Of a stretch of 64,000 nucleotides of DNA, positions 43,771-52,767 are shown piece by piece. The translations under genes were made by a program, and so were the position numbers. The notes under the pieces were generated by a model. It worked only from the letters and a program-made list of their open reading frames with translations. It was not told where the DNA came from and ran no database searches. Source of the stretch: Lachnospiraceae bacterium (GTDB lineage Bacteria > Bacillota > Clostridia > Lachnospirales > Lachnospiraceae); NCBI GenBank assembly GCA_024684085.1, contig JAIKXM010000012.1:23591-87590 (forward strand), read 5' to 3'. Each line of letters starts with the position of its first letter. Within the stretch, counting starts at the first letter, position 1.

Positions 43771-46407
43771 TTACTGTATTGCCTTGATATTCCTGATCTT
43801 GTCGTTCTTTATCTCAAAGCTCCATATTGAATGACCCGGAATCCTGTGTTCCGTCAGATAGTATATTCCATCGATCTCATTGATACAATAGGGAGTCCCT
43901 CCGCCGATGAAATTGCTGTAGATATCTTCATAATCGCCCTTGATCAGTCTCTCGAGATCCTTAGTCCTTATAATGGTAGCGGCTTCCTGGCTTCCTGCGG
44001 CATCGGTTGAAACGGTCAGATAATAATACTTACCTATCCTGCTTATCTGTATCATACCCGTAAGTCTGTCCATAACGGGTATCTCGCGTCTGACAAGAAA
44101 ACTGTCCTTATCCACGACCGTTATATAGGGATGCCCTATTCCGGATACGAAGTATATCTCATCATCTATCATCGAAAAAGATCTGACATATATATCCTTA
44201 AGTGCGGATACCGTCTTAACTCTTACAAGATAGATCCTGTTGTCACGTTCATCACGCTTGAAGATATACATCTCTCCGCTCTCAGAACTCCAACACAGAA
44301 AAGATCTGCTCGACTCATCATACTGTATATAATGAGGTCTGATGCCTATATTGTCCAGACGCTGGGTCGTTATATAACAATGTCCCTCCGCCGTCTCTGC
44401 CTTCTCGCAGACACGGACACAGTTATTCTCTGTGTCATCATACAGAAATACCTCTCCGTCCGATGCGACGGAATGTCCCTTGCTGATATCGGATGCCATG
44501 ATCTTCCACTCAGATAAAGGCGCTTCCATATCTTCACTGTAGATTATCTGATTATTGTAGCTGTCCACTATCATATAATCCGTTCCGACCTTATACACAT
44601 AGGTAGGTACACTGAGTGAAGGATAGAAGTTGTATGGATCTTCGCTGTATTCCATGCTGCCTTCATATGTTATCTCGGAAGCACGGATATAACCGTCTCT
44701 TTCGGGCAAAAATGCATCTCTGTCATCTTCACGCACAACGGGTACCAGATTCCAGCCGTCTCTTACATATACTGCCATATATGCCTTGGCATCCCTGAAT
44801 CTATCCTGCTTCTCTTTATCCAGCGGACTCCTTGACATCCAGCCACCCATAAGCTGTCTGTTCGATCCGTCCCTTCTCTCTTCAAATATCTTCTCTGTAA
44901 ACGATACCGTCGAGTATACATCCACATAATAATAAGTATCCGGATGAGAAGCCGTTAGTTCTCTTAATTCATCATATGCCACATTGTGAACTTCACGGTT
45001 ATCTTCGGCACTTGATATCCTTAAAGCCTGTGACGGGATAAAACACAGGGCTATGACCGCAACAACAGCCAATACTATATTTCTCTCTCGACGCTTACTC
45101 TTAAGAAGCAATATAGATAAGAGCAGTACCACTTCGAAAAACTGTAAAGGATGTGTGATCCTCGTCATCAGTCTCTGTTTGCTGTAGATAAATATCCATG
45201 AGACGCTTCGGAAGATGAACATTAGCAAAACTGCCGGTATATATACATATTCCTTATACAGCAACAGCATAACGATCACTGCAATATACAGGACCGGTAT
45301 AAGAATATTCATGGGGCTAAGCTGCCCTTTTTCCGGATAGAGGATCTCCCCTTCGCCAAGGGCGGCCGGAAGTTCGAACTTTAGCATCCCCTTAATATAT
45401 TCCTTGACGGAAGCCTTAATTGTCAGAGGCTGTCTGTTACCTATCGACTTACCTGAGTTCACATACTCGGCTATCGCATTAAGACTATCCTTAGTTACGT
45501 CCCTATCAAGATCGTAATCATAAGATGTAAGAGCTTCATAGGTATCCCGGTCTATCCCGGCATTATTGTAGAACTCTTCGTTCTCTTCATACGGCGGAAT
45601 GCCCGTAAAGTCATACACCTCTGTCCTTGCATCAAAAAATGCCCTGAACTCCTTCCATTCCTCGCCACTGTATGCAAGACGATCCAGGGCAAACGTTAAC
45701 ACTATTCCTGCTAAGATCAACCCTATAAGTCCGAGATATTTGCCAAGGGCAGTATCGTCAAAAGGACTTTCCTCTCCCATCCATACGAACAGACCGACTC
45801 CGGCCACCAATGGCAGGAAGAGTAATGCCATCTCGCTTCTTAGATTATAAGCAAGTATCATCAGAACGACCGTAAGGATATTCTGCTTATGGAAGGAACT
45901 GACAGTAGTGTCAGTTTCAAGACCCGTTGCAAGGAATCTTACGGCCGCTGCCATCACAAGGATACCGCTGACAGCCGAATACTGTGGGATTACAGTCTCC
46001 CACATATACAATCCCGATATGAGCAGTATCATGAACAATGACACGATCATCTTAATTATCCTGCTCTTTCCGTTTCTTATCAGGGAATGGATGATCGTCG
46101 AATATGCAAGTATCAGTGCTCCAAGCTCGGCAAGCCCGAACCAGGGCACAGCCGGGATACACCTGTATAACAGAGCAAATATAACACTTAAGGGATACAT
46201 CATCTGATTATTGTATCCGCTCGGAGTACCTGTATAAGCCCCCGATATTATATCCTTGATGAGCACATCGTCATTCAGTTCATAATAATAATCAAAAAAC
46301 ACTCCCAGTATCAGGAACAGCAGCATCACGGGAATAACGCTTACGCCTAAGTCGAACAGCTTTATTCTGTTATCATTACCGGAAGTGTCAGCTTTTAGGG
46401 ATGTCAT
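43771..46407 (-). CDS. GT-C-like membrane protein with C-terminal beta-propeller-like domain
   Basis: An 878-residue protein. The first 460 or so residues contain about 11 membrane helices; after the first helix lies YELNDDVLIKDI, an Asp pair placed where GT-C enzymes have the catalytic acid. Residues about 465-878 are extracellular and contain repeated beta-strand units (such as IYFVSGIGHPYITVVDKDS, YYYLTVSTDAAGS and GIYYLTEHRIPG) suggesting a propeller. A GT-C fused to a propeller would take sugar from a polyprenyl-phosphate donor, perhaps from the GtrB/GtrA pair. The start overlaps the aminotransferase stop by one base. This is a fold-level reading only. Confidence 0.6.
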   Translation of the reverse strand: MTSLKADTSGNDNRIKLFDLGVSVIPVMLLFLILGVFFDYYYELNDDVLIKDIISGAYTGTPSGYNNQMMYPLSVIFALLYRCIPAVPWFGLAELGALILAYSTIIHSLIRNGKSRIIKMIVSLFMILLISGLYMWETVIPQYSAVSGILVMAAAVRFLATGLETDTTVSSFHKQNILTVVLMILAYNLRSEMALLFLPLVAGVGLFVWMGEESPFDDTALGKYLGLIGLILAGIVLTFALDRLAYSGEEWKEFRAFFDARTEVYDFTGIPPYEENEEFYNNAGIDRDTYEALTSYDYDLDRDVTKDSLNAIAEYVNSGKSIGNRQPLTIKASVKEYIKGMLKFELPAALGEGEILYPEKGQLSPMNILIPVLYIAVIVMLLLYKEYVYIPAVLLMFIFRSVSWIFIYSKQRLMTRITHPLQFFEVVLLLSILLLKSKRRERNIVLAVVAVIALCFIPSQALRISSAEDNREVHNVAYDELRELTASHPDTYYYVDVYSTVSFTEKIFEERRDGSNRQLMGGWMSRSPLDKEKQDRFRDAKAYMAVYVRDGWNLVPVVREDDRDAFLPERDGYIRASEITYEGSMEYSEDPYNFYPSLSVPTYVYKVGTDYMIVDSYNNQIIYSEDMEAPLSEWKIMASDISKGHSVASDGEVFLYDDTENNCVRVCEKAETAEGHCYITTQRLDNIGIRPHYIQYDESSRSFLCWSSESGEMYIFKRDERDNRIYLVRVKTVSALKDIYVRSFSMIDDEIYFVSGIGHPYITVVDKDSFLVRREIPVMDRLTGMIQISRIGKYYYLTVSTDAAGSQEAATIIRTKDLERLIKGDYEDIYSNFIGGGTPYCINEIDGIYYLTEHRIPGHSIWSFEIKNDKIRNIKAIQ

Positions 46408-47537
46408 TATTCGAAGAACTCTTTCACTTTCTCACATATATAAGTTACATCATCTGAAGTCAGACGATAATACATAGGCAGTCTTACCAGCCTGTCGCTC
46501 TCTTTGGTGGTATATACATCCTCACCGTGGAATCTTGCATACTTAAGTCCTGCGGGAGCGGTATGTAAAGGTACATAATGGAATACCGCATATACTCCGT
46601 TAGACTTAAGATGTCTGTCTATCATCTCTGTTCTCATATCGAGGTCTTTGACCTTAATGTAGAACATATGGGCATTATGCTTACATTCGGAAGGAATGAC
46701 CGGCAGCTCAATGAGCTCTTTATCCGCAAGGGGCTTCAACTGCTCATAATATTCATTCCACCTGGCAAGTCTTGCAGAAGTTATCTCATCAGCCATCTCA
46801 AGCTGAGCCCACAGATAAGCGGCATTCATATCGCTTGGAAGATAACTTGAACCGTAATTGACCCAACGATACTTATCAACCTGACCGCGGAAATACTTAC
46901 TTCTGTCAGTTCCCTTTTCTCTGAAAATCTCAGCATCCTCAATGTATTCGGGATCTCTTATAAGCAAGGCGCCGCCTTCACCCATTGAGAAATTCTTGGT
47001 CTCATGGAAGGAATAACAGCCAAAATCACCGATAGAGCCCAGTGCCCTTCCTTTGTAGGTTGACATAATACCCTGTGCTGCATCCTCTATTACCATAAGT
47101 CCGTGCCTTTTTGCGATATCCATTATGGTATCCATCTCACAACCTACTCCGGCGTAATGAACGGGAACTATCGCTCTGGTCTTGGGGGTGATAGCATCTT
47201 CTATCTTAGTCTCATCTATATTCATGGTATCGGGTCTGATATCCACAAATACAGGAACGGCACCGCGAAGAACAAAGGCATCTGCCGTTGATACGAAGGT
47301 ATATGAAGGCATTATCACTTCATCGCCCGGTTTGATATCCGCCAGAAGAGCCGCCAGCTCCGTTGCATGAGTGCAGGAAGTGGTAAGAAGGGATTTGGCT
47401 ACTCCGGTCTTCTCTTCTATCCAACGGTCACACTGTTTAGTGAACCGGCCGTCTCCGCATATCTTCTGCGCATCAACGGCTTCCTTGATATATTTGATCT
47501 CATTACCTGTAAAAGGCGGAACATTAAAATTGATCAT
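46407..47537 (-). CDS. rffA: dTDP-4-amino-4,6-dideoxygalactose transaminase (WecE/RffA type)
   Basis: A 376-residue PLP enzyme of the DegT/DnrJ/EryC1 family. INFNVPPFTGNE and GDGRFTKQC at the N-terminus, SCTHATELAALL, PSYTFVSTADAFVLRG, HETKNFSMGEGGAL near residue 181 (PLP lysine) and MFYIKVKDLDMR match RffA closely. It should make dTDP-4-amino-4,6-dideoxygalactose from dTDP-4-keto-6-deoxyglucose with glutamate. RmlA and RmlB are not in the window. It overlaps the upstream GT-C gene (ATGA) and the downstream one (TAATG). Confidence 0.9.
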   Translation of the reverse strand: MINFNVPPFTGNEIKYIKEAVDAQKICGDGRFTKQCDRWIEEKTGVAKSLLTTSCTHATELAALLADIKPGDEVIMPSYTFVSTADAFVLRGAVPVFVDIRPDTMNIDETKIEDAITPKTRAIVPVHYAGVGCEMDTIMDIAKRHGLMVIEDAAQGIMSTYKGRALGSIGDFGCYSFHETKNFSMGEGGALLIRDPEYIEDAEIFREKGTDRSKYFRGQVDKYRWVNYGSSYLPSDMNAAYLWAQLEMADEITSARLARWNEYYEQLKPLADKELIELPVIPSECKHNAHMFYIKVKDLDMRTEMIDRHLKSNGVYAVFHYVPLHTAPAGLKYARFHGEDVYTTKESDRLVRLPMYYRLTSDDVTYICEKVKEFFE

Positions 47538-49330
47538 TTTTCCAACTTCTTTCTGCTGTATACGATATAAGCCTCATTCTCGTAGGCCACATCCAGCCTG
47601 TAGACTTCCACAAAATCCATTAACAGAGCTTCCTTCTCAGCCCCGTTGATCGCTGTCGGAGCACCCTTACGACATATCAGCAAGAGTTTGTCCATATCAT
47701 TCTCTTTGATCTTAAGCAATTCCTCTCTGAAGGAATCAACAGGATAGGAATCAAGATCCGGCCAGCTTGAACTGATGGCAGGCTTAAGTCTGAAGAGATA
47801 ACTAAGTCCCGGACAGTTGCCCCAATAGATCGCCTCATCCGCTCCGCTGTTCTTCACTGCCTCTTCAAGCCCCGTAAGTGCCGTGGCATTGGCCTCAGTT
47901 GTATATACATTCCTGTACAGAGTATCTCTCGGTGTACCGTCCATTCCGTCTCTGAACACAAAATTCATATGGAATCCGGTAGACTGAATCACTACCATGA
48001 CCGCTATCATGAGTACCATACTCATCCATGGAAAATTGCATCCGTACAGAACTCCTTCAAGCCTGAATCTGTGAGTCCCTCTGTACATCCATCCACCCAC
48101 TACATACAGGGTAAACGGCATCACTATAAAGAGGTTATTAAGATTCTGGCAGGTGTAATTGTTGCTTCCGAGCGGCGTGATAAACAAAATGACCAGATTG
48201 ATAGCCGCAAGGGCGGATACCAGAAGATTGTATCTTCCTCCCGCAACTACGACGATACCGGCGATCCATGCCATAAAGAGTACCAGCATACCCCACTCGA
48301 ACATGGAAGTATAATCCTCATAATATCTGAAGGTAAACATCCCTCTTCCCCAGAGGAAGCGGAGCATCAGTGCAAGAACTCCGATATATATCAATCTCTT
48401 GAACCACTTAAGCACCTCACTTTTGCGATAGACAGCGAGCATAAGCGTTCCGCAGAAAACAACCGCAAGCATTATACCTGCATACTTAACACTTCTAAAG
48501 TACGCATGAAGAGTATCGGTAAGCATAGAGAAAACAGAATAACTGTCATCCGTGCCTGATATGCCTGACAGTCCGGTGACCATATTAAAGAGGCTATCGG
48601 TTCCCTTCACTGCTGAGATTATACATAAGGGGATACCGGCTCCGATGGCATAGCCCAGAATACAATAGATTGTCCTGCGAAGCACGGATGAAGACTCATT
48701 ATCTTCCATACCTTTTTTTCGTCCGTGGACCTTAACAAAGTATACGGAATACCATAGCACCAGGATCAGTGACATCTGTGTCAGATTCGGTATCCTGACG
48801 AAGACGTTAAGACCAAGCACAACTCCCGCCGCTGCGAGAAATCTGTCATCTTCACGGGTAATACCGCGATACAGAAGAAGGGCTCCCAGAGTAAGAACAA
48901 AATAACTCAGATAATTATAGAGTATCCCTCCGGGGATCCAGCAGAAGTTGATGGCCAGCATCTCTCCCATAAATACAACGGGAGGAGTAAAGTCTTTCTT
49001 AAGGCCGTAGTAACACATCAAAGCAGTTCCGGATACTATCAGACCTGTATATATATTGATACCGATAAGGGTATCTCCGAAAGGCAGCCTTACCAGTACA
49101 TATCCCAGCGCGTTGGACAGATAGGTTGAGATAAGCCACATATCCTGCACGCCTTCCGGGAACAGATAATTCCCAAGACTGTAAGTGGAATCCGATACGT
49201 CAACTCCCTGATTAAACTTGATCAGAGGCCATATCAACAACATCATTGGAAAAACAAACTTAACCAACGGAGTCCTTACACGCCTGTATAATCTCTCCAG
49301 TTTTCTAATATACGCCGTGTTCACGATCAC
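47534..49330 (-). CDS. GT-C-like multi-pass membrane protein, putative glycosyltransferase
   Basis: A 598-residue protein with about 11 membrane helices and a short C-terminal extracellular part. FNQGVDVSDSTYSLGNYLF after the first helix has acidic residues where GT-C transferases keep a catalytic Asp; NCPGLSYLFRLKPAISSSWPD near residue 525 lies in the outside-facing tail. The start is GTG 49330, overlapping the GtrA stop (GTGA). Next to GtrA and with a GtrB-like gene in the operon, it is a candidate GtrC: the transferase that moves a polyprenyl-phosphate sugar onto a polymer outside the cell. Confidence 0.65.
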   Translation of the reverse strand: MIVNTAYIRKLERLYRRVRTPLVKFVFPMMLLIWPLIKFNQGVDVSDSTYSLGNYLFPEGVQDMWLISTYLSNALGYVLVRLPFGDTLIGINIYTGLIVSGTALMCYYGLKKDFTPPVVFMGEMLAINFCWIPGGILYNYLSYFVLTLGALLLYRGITREDDRFLAAAGVVLGLNVFVRIPNLTQMSLILVLWYSVYFVKVHGRKKGMEDNESSSVLRRTIYCILGYAIGAGIPLCIISAVKGTDSLFNMVTGLSGISGTDDSYSVFSMLTDTLHAYFRSVKYAGIMLAVVFCGTLMLAVYRKSEVLKWFKRLIYIGVLALMLRFLWGRGMFTFRYYEDYTSMFEWGMLVLFMAWIAGIVVVAGGRYNLLVSALAAINLVILFITPLGSNNYTCQNLNNLFIVMPFTLYVVGGWMYRGTHRFRLEGVLYGCNFPWMSMVLMIAVMVVIQSTGFHMNFVFRDGMDGTPRDTLYRNVYTTEANATALTGLEEAVKNSGADEAIYWGNCPGLSYLFRLKPAISSSWPDLDSYPVDSFREELLKIKENDMDKLLLICRKGAPTAINGAEKEALLMDFVEVYRLDVAYENEAYIVYSRKKLEK

Positions 49331-49827
49331 TCAACCTCTGTAATATCATTATCACTGTCATAATCTTCAGCACTGATCTTGTCTATCTCTTCCGCATTAG
49401 CCTTGGGCTTACGGAATACGATAAGCTTACTGAGGATATAATTGCTCACTATGACTACAAACTGACCTATAAGCTTGGCTGCTATCTCAAGCAGTCCTTC
49501 GTCCCATCCGACAGGTCCGCAGAGTACCCAGATGATCACATCCTCCAGCAAAAGAGTAAAGAGCCTTGCCAGTACGAAGCTGACGAATTCTCTTCCGAAT
49601 CCCCTAAGACTTCCTGCCTTACTTTTGAATACAAAGAACTTATTGGTCACAAAGGTAAAGAGTACACATATGACCCAGTCTACAGTATTGGCTACGACTT
49701 CATTCCATCCAAAAGGAAGCTTGGAGGTTGTAAATACCCAGAACAGCACCATGCTGAGTACGAACGCAACTCCTCCCCATATCAGATAAGCCAGACCTTC
49801 TCTGTAGATTTCTTTTTTGTCACTCAT
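49327..49827 (-). CDS. GtrA family membrane protein (polyprenyl-phosphate sugar flippase)
   Basis: A 166-residue protein with four membrane helices between residues 10 and 135. VVANTVDWVICVLFTFVTNKFFVFKSK and the late YILSKLIVFRKPK are the paired repeats of the GtrA family. GtrA proteins are thought to flip undecaprenyl-phosphate-sugar made by GtrB. An acidic cytoplasmic tail (DKISAEDYDSDNDITEVE) is longer than usual. It overlaps the GT-C gene by GTGA. Confidence 0.92.
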   Translation of the reverse strand: MSDKKEIYREGLAYLIWGGVAFVLSMVLFWVFTTSKLPFGWNEVVANTVDWVICVLFTFVTNKFFVFKSKAGSLRGFGREFVSFVLARLFTLLLEDVIIWVLCGPVGWDEGLLEIAAKLIGQFVVIVSNYILSKLIVFRKPKANAEEIDKISAEDYDSDNDITEVE

Positions 49828-49936
49828 TACAATATGTGTGATCCGATCACTGTCATACCGACCGGATCTGTTCCTTTCTCCCGATCATATCGGGTATCTT
49901 GATCCTCGTTACGGTTCTCTATTTATCTACCGTTCT

Positions 49937-51016
49937 TTACTTCTCTACTGTTTTCTTCTTACGTGAAAAACAGATGAATATACCTCTTCGAAGCACATCC
50001 GCAAGAATACCAAAGGCGAATACGATCAACACAGACATAAGCAGGTGTGGAAAGGCAAGAAAACTGTCTCGCACCTTACCTATACCAAGCCATTCGTACC
50101 AGTTGAACCTTATGCATATATGCTCATGTATCAGATAGACCGCAAAAGTTCCGGGCGCGATCAGATTGATAAGCGCAGACTTAAACGACAATCTCCTGAA
50201 GAACATGAACAGTGATATCGAAGCAAGCAATACCAGTATGTGATTATAGCTGTATATCATATCGCAGAAGTAAGACAGGCTTCCGGTCTTGCGCTCAACT
50301 ACGGAGAATACAGCTTCTTCCGCGAATACCATCACGGAAAACACAGCATACCACAGTCCCCAGTGTCTGATCCTTGCAAGGTCTTCATCTCCGTATCTGC
50401 TGATATATCCACCGATAAGAAAGAGGCAGATGAACCAGTACATATCATATCCGTATCTGTCCCAGGGTATCAGGTAGGGATTAACGGATTTGACCAGACT
50501 AAAGAAAACGAGCATAACTACGATGACCGAAGCAAGCACGCGCTTGGGTAATCTCTGAACCGCTGCTGCCATAACAGGTGAGAGCGCATACATACCTATA
50601 TATGCCGTCGCGAACCAGTAGTGCTCATATTCAAGAGGTACAAATATCTGTAACTTATCTCCCGCCGAAAGCGACATTATATCCACTGCACCGAAAGCAC
50701 CCATCAACAGAACGATAACATAAGAATAGAACAGCACTGTTACCGCGAATCTTATAAGACTCTTAATGTATCTGCCTGCATATCCTTCCGCTCCCATATC
50801 ACGTCCTGCAAGGAAGTATCCGCTCACCAGTACGTAAACATTGGTAGCTGACATACAGAATGCATATATGAGCCAGCAGATATGATTGAAGAAATCTCCT
50901 CTCTCAGCCAGCCCTTCTATCGCAAGTCCCTTGGTAAGATAATGCAGAGTGACGATCATGCACATTGCCAGTATTCTCAATAATTCAAAATTGGAATCTC
51001 TTTTCATATGAATCAT
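49937..51016 (-). CDS. Acyltransferase-3 family membrane protein (OafA/WecH-like)
   Basis: A 359-residue polytopic protein with about ten helices. SNFELLRILAMCMIVTLHYL is the opening with the catalytic-region histidine, and SATNVYVLVSGYFL and AVYLIHEHICIRFNW are standard family blocks. These enzymes O-acetylate surface glycans using acyl-CoA. The ATG at 51016 overlaps the ABC transporter stop (ATGA); ATG 51007, with GAGAG at a better distance, is an equally good start. A 109-base spacer without a clear signal follows. Confidence 0.9.
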   Translation of the reverse strand: MIHMKRDSNFELLRILAMCMIVTLHYLTKGLAIEGLAERGDFFNHICWLIYAFCMSATNVYVLVSGYFLAGRDMGAEGYAGRYIKSLIRFAVTVLFYSYVIVLLMGAFGAVDIMSLSAGDKLQIFVPLEYEHYWFATAYIGMYALSPVMAAAVQRLPKRVLASVIVVMLVFFSLVKSVNPYLIPWDRYGYDMYWFICLFLIGGYISRYGDEDLARIRHWGLWYAVFSVMVFAEEAVFSVVERKTGSLSYFCDMIYSYNHILVLLASISLFMFFRRLSFKSALINLIAPGTFAVYLIHEHICIRFNWYEWLGIGKVRDSFLAFPHLLMSVLIVFAFGILADVLRRGIFICFSRKKKTVEK

Positions 51017-52764
51017 CTCTCTCTTGTGATCTTACCGCCTTCAACACGATATACCATATTGCATTTCTCAATAGTCTGAAGACGATGCGCTATGATGACC
51101 AGAGTCTTCCTGCCGGCAAGGATATTAATGGAATCCATGATCGCAGCTTCCGTCTCATTGTCCAGAGCAGAAGTGGCCTCATCCAGAACAAGTACCTCCG
51201 GGTCATTGTAGAGGGCTCTTGCGATTCCTATTCTCTGACGCTGCCCGCCGGATAGCCTTATTCCTCTCTCTCCGATCCCTGTATCGAGACCTTCGGGAAG
51301 TCCTCTTACGAATTCGTCAAGCTGAGCTTCCTTAAGCACCGCCCATACCCGTTCATCATCTATCTCATCATCCGAATAGCCGAAGGCGATATTCCTCCTG
51401 ATGGTAGAATCTATCATGAAGATGGACTGGGGAATATATCCGATATTCTTAAGCCAGCCCTTATAATCGGTCATTATATCGACGCCGTCTGCTGTTATGA
51501 TGCCTTCCTGAAGTGTCAAAAGCCCCAGAAGGATATCGATTATCGTGGTCTTACCTGCTCCCGAAGTACCTACCACTCCGACAGCCTCGCCGACGGGTAT
51601 CACCATCTCCGCCTTGTCGAAGATCAGTGTGTCGGTATTGGGATAACTGTATGTGATCCCCTTGAGTTCTATCTTATCCGTAACGGGAAGCTTGGCCACT
51701 TCCCTGCTTACCATGTAATCTTCTTCGTTATATGAGATATTGCTGTCATTGATCTCTGTCTTAAGATTCTCACTTACGTTCCATAAGAAAGGCTCAAAAT
51801 AACTAATGGAAGTCGTATAATTATTGATCCTGTTGGCAGAAGGCAGAAGTCTCATTGCCGCAAGTCCGAAGACTGCTATCTGAGGCAGGAGTTCATCGAC
51901 CGAAGCTCCGCCTATTATCACGATGATCATATAGATAACGAGACCTGCTATACATACAGTCTCTATCAGGAGTCTTGGTGTGGAATTAAAGATATTATAC
52001 TTCTGAACTGCCTGCACATAGCCTTCACCGCACCTGGCATACTCTCTGATGAAGTAGTCTTCCCTTGCCGCTACCTTGATCTCCTTGATACCCGCTACAG
52101 ACTCATGGATCCACTTAAACAATCCCGAATAATAATCCTGATTGTCCTGACCTGCCTTATACATGATGGGCTTCAGCACCTTCTTGATGAGCAACAGCAT
52201 GATAAGAAGCAAGGCCGTAATCGTGATGATCATCTTGGCATCCACGATAAGCAGTACCGCAACAAGACATGCAAAAACGACCGCCTCACTGGTAAGCTGC
52301 AATATGGTCAGGATCAACGCATACATATTGTTAACATCGGAGGTGATATTACGCTGGATGATGGATGTATCGGCACCGAGATAGAACTCATAGGGTCTTA
52401 ACATGAAATTGATCATCATCCTGCGGGAGGTCGCGAACTGATTGGTATATACGAACCTCAATTGCACGATGTTTTGCAGGAAGAGGAACAGGTTCTTAAG
52501 CACGAAAGCACCTATAAGCGCAAGCATGAACAGGATGGTGAGCTGGGTCGTGTCCGTCATATGCAAAGTGTCATATATCCATCTCGCATATGAATTGCTC
52601 ATCAGCTTCTCCGGATCGATAACGGCCTGCATTACGGGTATGGCCACGGATATACTTAAGGATTCAAGCACACCGCCTATCAGCATAAGGAAGACGATCA
52701 GCACCATCTTCCGCTTCTGCGTGCCGTCCAACAATATATTCAAACGTTTCAGAATCTTAATCAT
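51013..52764 (-). CDS. ABC transporter, fused permease/ATPase, PglK-like glycan flippase
   Basis: A 583-residue half-transporter. Six membrane helices (residues about 20-310) precede an ATPase domain with GTSGAGKTT near residue 395 (Walker A), LSGGQRQRIGIARAL (signature) and VLVLDEATSAL (Walker B), then IIAHRL. The permease wording (QRKMVLIVFLMLIGGVLESLSISVAIPVMQ) is typical of PglK/WlaB, which flips undecaprenyl-diphosphate-linked heptasaccharide. Its position after a candidate Pse transferase suggests the exporter for this glycan; no Wzx is seen in the window. Confidence 0.88.
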   Translation of the reverse strand: MIKILKRLNILLDGTQKRKMVLIVFLMLIGGVLESLSISVAIPVMQAVIDPEKLMSNSYARWIYDTLHMTDTTQLTILFMLALIGAFVLKNLFLFLQNIVQLRFVYTNQFATSRRMMINFMLRPYEFYLGADTSIIQRNITSDVNNMYALILTILQLTSEAVVFACLVAVLLIVDAKMIITITALLLIMLLLIKKVLKPIMYKAGQDNQDYYSGLFKWIHESVAGIKEIKVAAREDYFIREYARCGEGYVQAVQKYNIFNSTPRLLIETVCIAGLVIYMIIVIIGGASVDELLPQIAVFGLAAMRLLPSANRINNYTTSISYFEPFLWNVSENLKTEINDSNISYNEEDYMVSREVAKLPVTDKIELKGITYSYPNTDTLIFDKAEMVIPVGEAVGVVGTSGAGKTTIIDILLGLLTLQEGIITADGVDIMTDYKGWLKNIGYIPQSIFMIDSTIRRNIAFGYSDDEIDDERVWAVLKEAQLDEFVRGLPEGLDTGIGERGIRLSGGQRQRIGIARALYNDPEVLVLDEATSALDNETEAAIMDSINILAGRKTLVIIAHRLQTIEKCNMVYRVEGGKITRER

Positions 52765-52767
52765 TAC

